This document shows, piece by piece, positions 28,718-37,270 of a DNA stretch of 62,932 bases. The DNA comes from Granulosicoccaceae bacterium (GTDB lineage Bacteria; Pseudomonadota; Gammaproteobacteria; Granulosicoccales; Granulosicoccaceae). Each line of letters opens with the position of its first letter. The first letter of the stretch is position 1. Location: positions 1 through 62,932 of the forward strand of contig JAHDCO010000020.1 of the NCBI GenBank assembly GCA_020629835.1, read 5' to 3'. Below the pieces are notes generated by a model that had not been told where the DNA came from, searched no databases, and was given only the letters and a program-made list of their open reading frames with translations. Position numbers and translations under genes: made by a program.

Positions 28718-29278
28718 ATGGCAAAACCGAACCACAAAAATAAAATCTTGGACGCTGGACTCGAAGTGTTCTACCAACAGGGCTTCCATGGCAGCGGCGT
28801 CCAGGACGTTGTGGACCGCGCAGAAGTTCCAAAAGGATCTTTTTATAACCATTTCAAAAGCAAGCAGGCATTGGGTCTTGAGGTGTTGGAAGCCTATTGG
28901 AATGCAAGTAACCACGCTCGTGCTGAACTTCGTTCAACCAACAAGCCCCCGCTTAAACGTATTGATCGCCACCTTGCCGAGTTAGGTTTTGACAAGAATG
29001 GCTGTCTAATTGGCAATTTCAGTGCAGAACTGGCTGGGATTGAAGAGTTTCGAAGCCGTATCAGCGAGTTATTTGAATCATGGAAATCGGATGTTGCTGC
29101 GTGCATCCGAGAGGGTCATGAGGATGGTTCTATTCGCGATGATGCGAAAGCAGAAGATCTCGCTGAGTTTATTGTTGAAGGTATGCAAGGAGCCAAACTC
29201 AAGGCAAAAATTGAACAAGACCCAGCCGTTGTTGTGCGATTTCGAAAATCAATTCAGCTATTTCTAACTGCACCCTAA
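28718..29278 (+). CDS. TetR-family transcriptional regulator
   Basis: 186 aa. The N-terminal helix-turn-helix is visible as GSGVQDVVDRAEVPKGSFYN followed by HFKSKQAL, which is the TetR recognition-helix pattern; the C-terminal half is the ligand-binding and dimerisation part. The architecture resembles the AcuR/NemR branch, whose ligands are small reactive or unsaturated compounds. A shared operator motif lies in its own promoter and before the metallo-hydrolase gene, so it probably represses both. The effector is unknown. Confidence 0.85.
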   Translation: MAKPNHKNKILDAGLEVFYQQGFHGSGVQDVVDRAEVPKGSFYNHFKSKQALGLEVLEAYWNASNHARAELRSTNKPPLKRIDRHLAELGFDKNGCLIGNFSAELAGIEEFRSRISELFESWKSDVAACIREGHEDGSIRDDAKAEDLAEFIVEGMQGAKLKAKIEQDPAVVVRFRKSIQLFLTAP

Positions 29279-29365
29279 ACTAGCAATCATCACAAGCTGC
29301 TTGGAGCGGCTGTATTCCGATCTTCACCCATGTACGAAAGCGGGTTATTTTTATCAAAATTTAAG

Positions 29366-29377
29366 ATGACCGGTCAT
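29366..29377 (+). promoter_or_regulatory. Perfect 12-bp palindrome, probable TetR operator
   Basis: ATGACCGGTCAT is a perfect inverted repeat 54 bases before the metallo-hydrolase start, followed by ATTTTT. Its right half and flank recur at 28701-28713 in the tetR promoter, which supports a common regulator. Confidence 0.65.
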
Positions 29378-29430
29378 ATTTTTACAACTTCACACCTACT
29401 TTTGGTATCAACAAACAGGAACTAACCAAC

Positions 29431-30420
29431 ATGTCCATCTCTTTAAAAATGAATCGACGCGATTTTCTCGGCGGCTCTGCTGGAATCGTAACAGCCACCG
29501 CACTGTCTTCAGTCGGTATTTCATCTTCCAAAGCGGCAGCGCCCATAGTAGGCACTCAGGTCTCGCAGATCTATCGTCGCAAGCTCGGCGCGTATGAAAT
29601 AACAGTACTTGGCGACGGCTATGTCGATCTACCCAACGAAATTTGGGCAAATCCAGGAGCAGATAAGATCAACAGCTATTTGGCCGATGCGTATCAACCC
29701 AGCGGATCCATTCGAAACGGTGTAAATGCCTATCTGATTAACACGGGTAAAAAATTAATTTTGGTCGATAGTGGCGCTGCCGGTTTATTCGGCCCCAACG
29801 CAGGATTATTCCCAGGCAACCTATCTGCTGCTGGTGTAAAACCCGAAGACATCGATCAAGTGTTGATTACCCATATTCACCCTGACCACGTTGCTGGCTT
29901 GTTGACTAGCGACGGCGGCGTTGTTATCCCTAATGGTCAGGTTCACGTCTCTAGTACAGAGTTGGACTATTGGACAGATGCGGAAGCTCAAGCGCAGGCT
30001 GTAGAGATTTCAAAGCCATGGTTTGACTTAGCACGTGGATGGCAAGCCGCGTACGACGGCCGTATCTCAACGTTTGATGGTGAAACTGATTTGGGCGACG
30101 GAATTACAGCCTTCCCACTACCAGGTCATTCACCAGGTCACACCGGGTATCGAGTTGAAAGCGAAGGCGAGAGCCTTTTGATCATTGGTGATGCGGTTAT
30201 CAGCGCCGCGATTCAATTCACCAATCCTGAAGCTGGCGCTATATGGGATACCAACGCAGAAGATTCGATCAAATCCAGGAAGATGCTATTTGATATGGCG
30301 GCAGCCGATCGCACCGCGATAACTGCAACGCATATTCCCTTTCCATCGTTTGGCTACGTTGATAACCGAGCTGATGGCACTTACGCATACGTGCCTGAAG
30401 AGTGGCGTTACGGTTTATAA
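29431..30420 (+). CDS. Tat-exported metallo-beta-lactamase-fold hydrolase
   Basis: 329 aa. The N-terminus has a twin-arginine signal, NRRDFLGGSAGIVTATALSS, with a probable cut after SKAAA near residue 36, so the folded metalloprotein is exported to the periplasm. The zinc motif is HIHPDHVAG, followed by PGHSPGHTGY and GDAVIS. MBL-fold enzymes of this type hydrolyse lactones, thioesters, phosphotriesters or similar; the motif resembles quorum-quenching and arylsulfatase-related groups but does not fix the substrate. It is controlled by the neighbouring TetR through the palindrome upstream. Confidence 0.85.
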   Translation: MSISLKMNRRDFLGGSAGIVTATALSSVGISSSKAAAPIVGTQVSQIYRRKLGAYEITVLGDGYVDLPNEIWANPGADKINSYLADAYQPSGSIRNGVNAYLINTGKKLILVDSGAAGLFGPNAGLFPGNLSAAGVKPEDIDQVLITHIHPDHVAGLLTSDGGVVIPNGQVHVSSTELDYWTDAEAQAQAVEISKPWFDLARGWQAAYDGRISTFDGETDLGDGITAFPLPGHSPGHTGYRVESEGESLLIIGDAVISAAIQFTNPEAGAIWDTNAEDSIKSRKMLFDMAAADRTAITATHIPFPSFGYVDNRADGTYAYVPEEWRYGL

Positions 30421-30435
30421 GCAATACACCGGAAT

Positions 30436-30461
30436 GAGCCTTTGGCAACTGCCAGGGGCTC
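30436..30461 (+). terminator. Hairpin after the metallo-hydrolase gene
   Basis: An eleven-base-pair stem GAGCCTTTGGC/GCCAGGGGCTC with two G-U pairs closes on the loop AACT, 15 bases after the stop. It is followed by CCTCTTCG rather than a clean T-run, so termination would be partial. Confidence 0.55.
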
Positions 30462-30574
30462 CCTCTTCGAGCTTGCAATGTGGCTATCCGTCTCGGGCGG
30501 CTAGGCAGCATATAGCGCTCCGCTTTATCGATTTCGCCTGTACGACAATGAATACTCGGATATAGGAGTGCACC

Positions 30575-30667
30575 ATGAATGCCATTACAACTGAGAGTTT
30601 CGAGGTTTACGGGACGAATATGTTGTCAAAAAGCCGTGCAAAACTGCCACTAACTACTTCAGTCTAG
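30575..30667 (+). CDS. Small open frame of 30 codons, possible gene remnant
   Basis: ATG at 30575 has a good AGGAG site ten bases upstream and opens MNAITTESFEVYGTNMLSK before a TAG at 30665. In the next frame an open stretch without start codon ends in a Glu-Pro-rich tail encoded by the repeat at 30666-30705. The two together could be one frameshifted small gene. I do not recognise either part. The surrounding 30421-30759 region otherwise has only the hairpin and the repeat. Confidence 0.25.
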   Translation: MNAITTESFEVYGTNMLSKSRAKLPLTTSV

Positions 30668-30705
30668 AACCAGAACTAGCACCAGAACCAGAACCAGAAC
30701 TAGCC
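30666..30705 (+). repeat. Hexanucleotide repeat (AGAACC-like)
   Basis: Six consecutive hexamers from 30666 read AGAACC, AGAACT, AGCACC, AGAACC, AGAACC and AGAACT, then a partial unit. In the frame starting at 30661 they encode alternating Glu-Pro with Leu-Ala. It is a short microsatellite-like array prone to slippage. Confidence 0.8.
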
Positions 30706-30759
30706 AGTGCTAACCCGTCCTAAAATCTCTAAACGCCTGATAATTGAAATATAAATAAA

Positions 30760-31203
30760 ATGATCAAAGAACTTATATTTGGATTTGTAGTCTTCGCCGC
30801 CGGAGTGGGTATTCCGGTTATGGGCGCTATAAATGCCGGCCTGGGTACACGTCTCGCAAGTCCCGTACTTGCGACAGTTATCCTTATGCTAGTTGGCCTC
30901 TTGGTAGCAACGACCTTCATGCTTCTCCAAGGCACACCATCGCTTCCCGATGCAATGCCACCTTGGCATTCATTTACCGGCGGGTTTCTGGTGGTTTTCT
31001 ATGTATTGGCAATTACAACGATCGCCCCAAAAATTGGCTTGGGGAACGCAATTTTCTTGGTGTTGATGGGGCAAATCGTGTCTACCAGCGTCATCGACCA
31101 CTTTGGATTAATGGGCGCCATCAAAACCCCCATCAGTTTTCAAAAGGGGTTAGGTATAGCGTTTATGGCAATCGGAATCGTCTTTGCTCGCCGTATCGTA
31201 TGA
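30760..31203 (+). CDS. DUF606-type small multidrug/DMT transporter
   Basis: 147 aa with four predicted transmembrane helices (about 5-27, 35-57, 70-90 and 95-145 in two segments). The opening GFVVFAAGVGIPVMGAINAGLG and the GNAIFLVLMGQIVSTSVIDHFG segment are characteristic of the DUF606 (YdcZ-like) branch of the drug/metabolite transporter superfamily. These are half-size membrane proteins that probably work as dimers; the substrate is unknown. Confidence 0.8.
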   Translation: MIKELIFGFVVFAAGVGIPVMGAINAGLGTRLASPVLATVILMLVGLLVATTFMLLQGTPSLPDAMPPWHSFTGGFLVVFYVLAITTIAPKIGLGNAIFLVLMGQIVSTSVIDHFGLMGAIKTPISFQKGLGIAFMAIGIVFARRIV

Positions 31204-31266
31204 ACGCCGGATTCTTAGCAAGTAAATCTGTGGAAACGTTGCAGCCTTTACCGTTATGCAACGCGC

Positions 31267-31728
31267 TTAGTGCTTAAAACCGGAATCCACACGCTGTTGA
31301 ATGGTGTCCGCATCGCCAAAGAAGAAGCTGTGCATGTGCCTACCAGGTATAAAAGTAAATGCGCCGGCAATTAACAGCGCGCCCAGGAACACGCTAATCA
31401 TACCTCGCTTATGCGCAGCCACATCCCCTCTGCGGATTGCCCGAATGGAGCGATAAAGCCCAATTAGCGTGAATGGGATAAACAGGTGAATAAACGAGAA
31501 ACCACGAAACCACTGAAACGGTTCGCCGTTTCCGTAACCCCGTACAAAAAATGCAGAGACGGCTGTGATAACCATCGTTACCACAAATGCCCGACCCAGG
31601 AGTTTGTGATTTGCGGTACCTTTTTTTAGAGCGAAAACCAACAAACCAATGACAAACGCTAGAACCGCGGTGACCCAGTGCAATTGCACTTGAACGGTAG
31701 AGAGTCGGGTAAATACTTCCCACTGCAT
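31267..31728 (-). CDS. DUF2306-like integral membrane protein
   Basis: 153 aa with about four membrane helices (13-34, 44-62, 78-98 and 112-130). It has a conserved-looking HWVTAVLAF start, the NHKLLGRAFV loop after helix 1 and a PGRHMHSFFFGD end, as in DUF2306 proteins. The multiple histidines in membrane-edge positions suggest haem or metal binding by analogy with cytochrome-like membrane proteins; that is inference. It converges with the DUF606 gene over a 63-bp gap with a seven-base-pair hairpin. Confidence 0.7.
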   Translation of the reverse strand: MQWEVFTRLSTVQVQLHWVTAVLAFVIGLLVFALKKGTANHKLLGRAFVVTMVITAVSAFFVRGYGNGEPFQWFRGFSFIHLFIPFTLIGLYRSIRAIRRGDVAAHKRGMISVFLGALLIAGAFTFIPGRHMHSFFFGDADTIQQRVDSGFKH

Positions 31729-31749
31729 TCGGGAACCGCCTACGCTGCG

Positions 31750-33216
31750 TTAATCATTACACGGAACAACTTCGAGAAAATCGCTGGGTTGGTTATCGCC
31801 ATCGAAAGGATCTACTGCGTCAACTATATTTTCGGGGCTAACAGAGTCACTGGAATTAACTGAGCCAAAACAGTCTCCAGCTAGAACCTCTAACGAGTTC
31901 TGCACACTGCCGTCGTTGTAAGTTTCTTCTAACAATACCGTAAAAGGCCCACCCTGAAGCAATTTTACCGGGCCAGTTTCACTTAACCCGAAGACCGTGC
32001 CTGACGGCGCTGCAATTTGCAGTAACCCACTAAGTAAAGCTGACTCCTCCATCAGGTTACCTAGCGTGTTATCCAACAGCACATCCGCGTACAGGTTCCC
32101 CGTTAACGTAACCGTCTCCTCTTGTTCCGACACGGTGAAACCAAAAGACTCTAAGGCGATTCGAACAACATCCCCGGAATTGACGTTTAACGTCATGGGG
32201 CCATTACTCAACCCCAAATTTGTGACCACTAAATCCCCATTAGACTCCTGAATCTCGACACGTCCTGTTAAGCCGGGTAGATCAATGTCCATCAAAGGTG
32301 AGCCTACCCCGTTAACCGGTGAACTAACTTCCAGCGCACCTAAGTTAAATTCAAACGCGCCACCTGTGTTAGTCATCCCCATAGATAATAAGGTTGCGGC
32401 ATCTATGTTGACTTGCAAATTCTCTTCTTCACTAATGATGCGTACAGGCTCTGTTATTTGAAGCTCGATGGATCCTAAATCGTCTGGGAACTCAGGATCT
32501 GCCGATTGTGAAAACCGCACAACACCCTCGAACTGTTCCGGGTAAACAGGCACGATATCCGGGTCACCGGTTAAGACATACTGATCCTGCGCCACAGCCA
32601 CCAACGGTTTTAAATTCAGTTCGTAACTGCCTGCGTGCGGCGCGTAGCCCACGCGAACCAGAGGCTCGCCTCGGTACTGATACGCCACGATGCCAGAATC
32701 TTCGCTGGCAGCGTCAATGGTCACCGTTACGTGCTGCATTAGAAAACTGCACGATGAGGCGTCTTGGATCGATTCATACAAGCGACGGCAGACCTGGTTT
32801 TCGTTCAAATCCACCACCAGGGTGTTGCCGGTTCGGGTAATGGATTCTGTATCGGCCTCGGAAAGACCCAATGAGATGGACAACAGCTCTTCGTTATTGT
32901 CGTTATAGAGTGGTGTTGGGTTGCCCAGCACGCCGTCGCTAGACAACGGAGAATCCATAGTCGGGTCAAACACCGCCCCCAGCTCGCTCACATCCATGCC
33001 CAGCAAGTTGGCCATGGAATCTACCGCTTGCCGTTGTATCTGCCGGTCAGTCAGATTATCAGCTGACACAGAGCTACCACCAGCAGGCAACAAGCTATCA
33101 GGCGTTGACTGGGATGAGTCGCCACCACCTCCCCCGCCACATGCACTGACTAACAACACCGCGACAATTGAGATAGCGCTTAGTACATTTGGATTTACGC
33201 ACCGATTGACTGACAT
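31750..33216 (-). CDS. Large lipoprotein of unknown function
   Basis: About 488 aa from the ATG at 33216, which has an AGGA site nine bases upstream. A longer reading from 33303 would put 29 residues before the signal sequence and is unlikely. The start MSVNRCVNPNVLSAIS is followed by the lipobox LVSAC and a run of six Gly, a typical outer-membrane lipoprotein anchor and linker. The rest is rich in beta-strand-like, Thr/Ser/Val/Asn-rich sequence with aspartate and glutamate and only a few cysteines, suggesting a beta-structured surface protein. I recognise no named domain. Confidence 0.75.
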   Translation of the reverse strand: MSVNRCVNPNVLSAISIVAVLLVSACGGGGGGDSSQSTPDSLLPAGGSSVSADNLTDRQIQRQAVDSMANLLGMDVSELGAVFDPTMDSPLSSDGVLGNPTPLYNDNNEELLSISLGLSEADTESITRTGNTLVVDLNENQVCRRLYESIQDASSCSFLMQHVTVTIDAASEDSGIVAYQYRGEPLVRVGYAPHAGSYELNLKPLVAVAQDQYVLTGDPDIVPVYPEQFEGVVRFSQSADPEFPDDLGSIELQITEPVRIISEEENLQVNIDAATLLSMGMTNTGGAFEFNLGALEVSSPVNGVGSPLMDIDLPGLTGRVEIQESNGDLVVTNLGLSNGPMTLNVNSGDVVRIALESFGFTVSEQEETVTLTGNLYADVLLDNTLGNLMEESALLSGLLQIAAPSGTVFGLSETGPVKLLQGGPFTVLLEETYNDGSVQNSLEVLAGDCFGSVNSSDSVSPENIVDAVDPFDGDNQPSDFLEVVPCND

Positions 33217-33337
33217 CTGGCTGCTTCCTGACAGACCAAGGAGGTACTCATTATTATCTAACAAGGTTAAACACGAAACTGTACGATTGTGTAACAGCAT
33301 CAATTAAGAAAGGGCACTTACCTGTAGGAACTGACAA

Positions 33338-34399
33338 TTAAGGTTGCCAGCTTCTGTACGCATCAAAAGATTCATCCAGTGGTAATACAACCGACCTTTG
33401 GGTTCGACTGGCATGGTAAACCGCCGTCACCAGTTCCAGCGAACGACGCCCATCCTCAAAATTGACACAGTCGTGTGGTAGGCCGCGCAGTTTTTTCGCC
33501 AACTCGGTGAACAGGCCTATGTACCCTACCGGTGAATCGGGTACCGAGGCTACGCAATCGTCAACAGCCTTTTGATCATTAGCACCACGTGCCTGAAACC
33601 GCCACTGCGAATCCGCTGGGGCATACGGATTGGTACCGCTGGTAGCGGTGAGCTTTTCAAAGCAAAAACGCAATCGCGACGTATCGTCAGCTGCGCCGAG
33701 TGTTATGGAGCTGGACGCGAGCGCACCGTTAGCCATTTGCAGTGAGATGCTGGCGCAGTCTTCGGTTTCAATATCATTAACCCGGGTTGTCGTTAAGGCG
33801 GACAACTGACCAACAGGCCCAAACACAGAACACAATAAATCATGGTTATGTATCGCATGGCCCAGCACCGCACCGCCCTGCTCGCCTTGCCAGGTTCCCC
33901 GCCATGGATTGTTGTAATAATCCGAATCACGATGCCAATGTGTTTCAACACTGGCAACCAGCGGTTTTCCGCACAGGCCTTGATTCATTAAAGCGCGCAG
34001 TTGTGACATCGCTGGCCCGTACCGGTATTGAAACACGGGTGTCAAACTTCTAGAGCTCATTGAAAGAATACGGCCTATGTCATCGGCATCCGATAACGAC
34101 GTAACCAATGGCTTTTCACACACCACATGTTTATCCGCTGCAAGCGCGTCGATAACGGCTTGTTTGTGCAAATGCGGAGGTAAGCAAATGTCTACAACAT
34201 CAACTGAAGGATCTTGTAGTACGGAAGCGAAGTCGGACACTACCTGAATATCACCATGGCTTCCAATTACCTCATGGGCGCGCTCAGTGTCTTTATCGCA
34301 CAACGTAACCACAGTAAAGTCGTCAGGCAGCGTTACGTACGCTGCCAAATGCTCGCGGCCAATGCCGGCACCAACAATGGCAACAGTAAAACCTTTCAT
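33338..34399 (-). CDS. Gfo/Idh/MocA family oxidoreductase (third gene of operon)
   Basis: 353 aa. The N-terminal Rossmann fold opens VAIVGAGIGREHLAAY, and the conserved substrate-lysine motif is CEKPLVT. A catalytic-type His/Asp pair lies in GGAVLGHAIHNHDLL. Such enzymes oxidise or isomerise sugars, inositols or related polyols with NAD(P). The start overlaps the upstream oxidoreductase by four bases (ATGA), so all three are translated from one message. It is the last gene of the operon. Confidence 0.88.
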   Translation of the reverse strand: MKGFTVAIVGAGIGREHLAAYVTLPDDFTVVTLCDKDTERAHEVIGSHGDIQVVSDFASVLQDPSVDVVDICLPPHLHKQAVIDALAADKHVVCEKPLVTSLSDADDIGRILSMSSRSLTPVFQYRYGPAMSQLRALMNQGLCGKPLVASVETHWHRDSDYYNNPWRGTWQGEQGGAVLGHAIHNHDLLCSVFGPVGQLSALTTTRVNDIETEDCASISLQMANGALASSSITLGAADDTSRLRFCFEKLTATSGTNPYAPADSQWRFQARGANDQKAVDDCVASVPDSPVGYIGLFTELAKKLRGLPHDCVNFEDGRRSLELVTAVYHASRTQRSVVLPLDESFDAYRSWQP

Positions 34400-35424
34400 G
34401 CACCACGACCAACACGATGTTGTTCAGCCAACGCTTGCGCTTGTAATGCAAGCTCCATCACCTTAAAACAGTGCGACTGTGGCATCGCGGTTTCAGTTCG
34501 ATGATGAATATCATTGACTAAATTTGAGAAGTACGGATAGCCAGCATCACGGCAGTCAATGTACTCGCAGCGTGAACCGTTTACGAGATACAAATGATCG
34601 GGTGTATCGCTGCGCGCGATATCTACATACTTGCGGAGCTCTATTGTGCCTTCGGTACCCAACAACGTTAGTCGTCCGTCTCCCCAGGTCGGCAATGCAT
34701 CTGGTGTATACCAGTCCACTCGAATATAGCCATGCGCTCCCTCGGCACGTAATGCCAGTTCACCAAAGTCCTGCAAACCCGGATCATCAGGGTTCGCGTA
34801 GTTACCGACCGACGCCATGGACACCGTTGCATCGGTGGCCCCGGTGAAATATAAAAACTGATCGACTTGATGCGAGGCGATGTCACATAAAATTCCGCCG
34901 TACTGACTTCGGTCAAAAAACCACTCCGGACGGGTGTCACGATTTAGCCGATGGGGCCCTAACCCCACTGTGTTGATCACCTTCCCAATGGCACCGGCTT
35001 GAACCAACTCCGCGGCTTTCGTTACGCTGGCTACTTCAAAGCGTTCTGAAAAATCAATGGACCATATGCGCCCAGTACTTTCTACGCACGCTTTAATGTC
35101 GTTTAACTGCTCAAGGGAAGTACACCCTGGCTTATCCACCATCACATCTTTACCGTGCTCCATGGCTTCAATAGCAAACGCCGCACGTTGCGCCGGAATA
35201 GCCGCAATCAGTATCAGATCGATGGATTTGTCTTCCAACAAGGCTTTACGATCCTGCACACGTGGTGCATCAGGGAACCACTGTTCAAACCCATCCAGCG
35301 TGCGGGGGTTTCCTTCAGTCCACCAACCGGCAAACTCCGCCCCGACAGCCAACATGTTCTTCGCCTGGCCATAGATATGAAAATGCTCTAAGCCGATTGC
35401 GGCAAACCGTAATGGAGCGGTCAT
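34396..35424 (-). CDS. Gfo/Idh/MocA family oxidoreductase (second gene of operon)
   Basis: 342 aa. It opens RFAAIGLEHFHIYGQAKNML, with a His-rich nucleotide loop instead of the plain GxGxxG, and carries VDKPGCT in place of the usual EKP motif; the lysine is kept. The SQYGGILCDIASHQVDQF segment has the catalytic-region histidine. The divergent N-terminus makes it a different subfamily from its two neighbours. Four-base overlaps at both ends give tight coupling. The substrate is unknown. Confidence 0.87.
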   Translation of the reverse strand: MTAPLRFAAIGLEHFHIYGQAKNMLAVGAEFAGWWTEGNPRTLDGFEQWFPDAPRVQDRKALLEDKSIDLILIAAIPAQRAAFAIEAMEHGKDVMVDKPGCTSLEQLNDIKACVESTGRIWSIDFSERFEVASVTKAAELVQAGAIGKVINTVGLGPHRLNRDTRPEWFFDRSQYGGILCDIASHQVDQFLYFTGATDATVSMASVGNYANPDDPGLQDFGELALRAEGAHGYIRVDWYTPDALPTWGDGRLTLLGTEGTIELRKYVDIARSDTPDHLYLVNGSRCEYIDCRDAGYPYFSNLVNDIHHRTETAMPQSHCFKVMELALQAQALAEQHRVGRGA

Positions 35425-36491
35425 ACGCTATCCCCTGAAATAAAGGTTTTCACTTCACATACGCGCCGATTTTTTGAAGAGTCAATTAAGGCATCAATCA
35501 AGGCATGCACGCGCAACGCCTCCCTCCCCGTTACACACGGTGCGCCTTGGCTTCGGATAGCATCACTGAAATCCTCTATCACATCCCGGTGCCAGGCATG
35601 CGTAAATGCCATAGGGTCAGCTCCAGCACCGGTGGTTGCGGTTGCGCCAAAGGTTTCGTTGCGGCCATCGCGCCACGCGACCGTCAATACACCCGACTTG
35701 AGCTGAATGACGGCGTGAGTAAAGTGCAAGCTAATGCTTTCCGCATCGCCTGGAAAATGTGCGGTGCTGGCAACTAACGAACCTACCGCACCGTTAGCAA
35801 AACGCAGAGACGCTGACACAAAATCTTCCGACTCCATACGGTGTAGTGGTGTTGTGGTGGCTATGGCTGCAACCTCGGTTATAGGCCCGGTCAAACTCAG
35901 CAACAAATCCAGGGTGTGTATGGCTTGCGAGATAAGTACGCCACCGCCGTCTCGTTCATAGGTGCCGCGGCCTGGTTCATCGTAGTAACTTTGCTCACGC
36001 CACCAAGGTACGCTAACGTCTGCAAGGACCAAGTCACCGAACACACCAGAGTCGATCATGGTTTTTAACGTGCGAGACGCTTCGCGCATGCGATGTTGAA
36101 AGACAACCCCAAGCGGCACACCCTTCGATTCACATAAAGTCACCAGGCCTTCAGCTGCCAACAGGTTTCGCTCTACGGGTTTTTCCAACAAAACACCAAT
36201 ACCGTTTTCAGCCAATTCCGTCACGATTGGCACCCGCGCGTTGGGCGGGGTAATCACTAAAGCCCAATCCAATGATTCACTGGCAATGAGTTCAGCAACG
36301 GAGCCATAAGGGGTTACCTCTTGGCCGGTAGCTTGGCTGGCCTTCTCAGCAAACGTGGTGGCCGAGTCTAGACGCCGCGCCACCACGCCTTTCAGCGTTA
36401 ATTTATCGGATAAATCCACAAGCGATTGCAGATGAACATCAGCCACCATACCGGTGCCAATGAGTGCCATGTTTTGGATAGAAGCGGACAT
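35421..36491 (-). CDS. Gfo/Idh/MocA family oxidoreductase (first gene of operon)
   Basis: About 356 aa from the ATG at 36491; an ATG at 36506 and a GTG at 36509 are possible and would add five or six residues. The Rossmann opening is MALIGTGMVADVHLQSL, and the lysine motif is LEKPVER. The GGGVLISQAIHTLDLL segment matches the catalytic region. It heads a three-gene operon and is divergent from an FMN-binding protein across about 100 bp. Confidence 0.87.
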   Translation of the reverse strand: MSASIQNMALIGTGMVADVHLQSLVDLSDKLTLKGVVARRLDSATTFAEKASQATGQEVTPYGSVAELIASESLDWALVITPPNARVPIVTELAENGIGVLLEKPVERNLLAAEGLVTLCESKGVPLGVVFQHRMREASRTLKTMIDSGVFGDLVLADVSVPWWREQSYYDEPGRGTYERDGGGVLISQAIHTLDLLLSLTGPITEVAAIATTTPLHRMESEDFVSASLRFANGAVGSLVASTAHFPGDAESISLHFTHAVIQLKSGVLTVAWRDGRNETFGATATTGAGADPMAFTHAWHRDVIEDFSDAIRSQGAPCVTGREALRVHALIDALIDSSKNRRVCEVKTFISGDSV

Positions 36492-36593
36492 GGTGCAGGA
36501 GTTCATCACGATTCAAACAGCGGCGCAACCCTGGTGGGTGTGACTGCGGTATCGTGTTCATCGACACTACGATGGAACGGGCTGAATAAACCT

Positions 36594-37217
36594 ATGAACG
36601 ATACAACTTACCGACGTGTGAACAGCATTGACGAACTGGAGGCGCTGTACGCGAAACCATCGAAAGCCAGCGTATCCAAAGAACTTTCATCGTTAAATAA
36701 GTATTACCGCAAGCTGATTGAAGCGTCGCCGTTTCTTTGTATTGCCAGTGAGGGCCCGAACGGATTGGATTGCTCACCCCGTGGTGACGGCCCGGGGTTT
36801 GTGCGCATTCTCGACGATAAAACACTCGCCTTGCCGGACCGTCGCGGCAACAACCGTTTAGACACCCTCAAAAATATTGTCACGAACCCGCGCGTTGGGC
36901 TGCTGTTTATCATTCCAGGTGTCAATGAAACCTTGCGAATTAACGGCACGGCCATCATCACCGATGATACGAGTGTGTTGGAACACTTTGACGTAAACGA
37001 TAAACGCCCTGTCACCGCCATCGTGATCACCATCGAACAAGTGTACTTTCAATGCGCGCGAGCGCTACGGCGTTCGAACCTTTGGAACAGCGATTTTCAT
37101 GTGGATGGTAAAACGCTGCCCAGCCCCGGAACGCTCATTCAATCGGCTAGCCCCGATTTTGACGGTAAGGCTTACGATGCGGAACTGGCAGAACGATTAG
37201 CAAAGACGCTGTATTGA
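36594..37217 (+). CDS. FMN-binding split-barrel protein, pyridoxamine 5'-phosphate oxidase-like
   Basis: About 207 aa from the ATG at 36594. A longer frame from 36426 exists but its first 56 codons would overlap the opposite oxidoreductase's start and look non-protein-like. It resembles the MSMEG_1061-type PNPOx-like group: CIASEGPNGLDCSPRGD is the flavin-side motif, then LALPDRRGNNRLDTLKNI, then VGLLFIIPGVNETLRINGTA. Such proteins bind FMN or F420 and act as reductases or scavengers; the cofactor and substrate are unproven. A strong hairpin follows the stop. Confidence 0.82.
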   Translation: MNDTTYRRVNSIDELEALYAKPSKASVSKELSSLNKYYRKLIEASPFLCIASEGPNGLDCSPRGDGPGFVRILDDKTLALPDRRGNNRLDTLKNIVTNPRVGLLFIIPGVNETLRINGTAIITDDTSVLEHFDVNDKRPVTAIVITIEQVYFQCARALRRSNLWNSDFHVDGKTLPSPGTLIQSASPDFDGKAYDAELAERLAKTLY

Positions 37218-37237
37218 TGAGTTGAACGAAACAGCAA

Positions 37238-37270
37238 GTTAAAGAGCGCGAGCTACTAGCGCTCTTTAAC
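37238..37270. terminator. Bidirectional hairpin between convergent genes
   Basis: A perfect twelve-base-pair inverted repeat, GTTAAAGAGCGC and GCGCTCTTTAAC, encloses a nine-base loop. The loop holds the stop codon of the permease gene on the minus strand, and its right arm codes for that protein's last residues. It sits 20 bases after the stop of the plus-strand gene. T-runs are short on both sides. Confidence 0.7.

Noticed and set aside
36426-36593. A longer N-terminus for the PNPOx-like protein.
   Set aside because: The extra 56 codons overlap the opposite oxidoreductase start and do not look like protein; the ATG at 36594 gives the family start.
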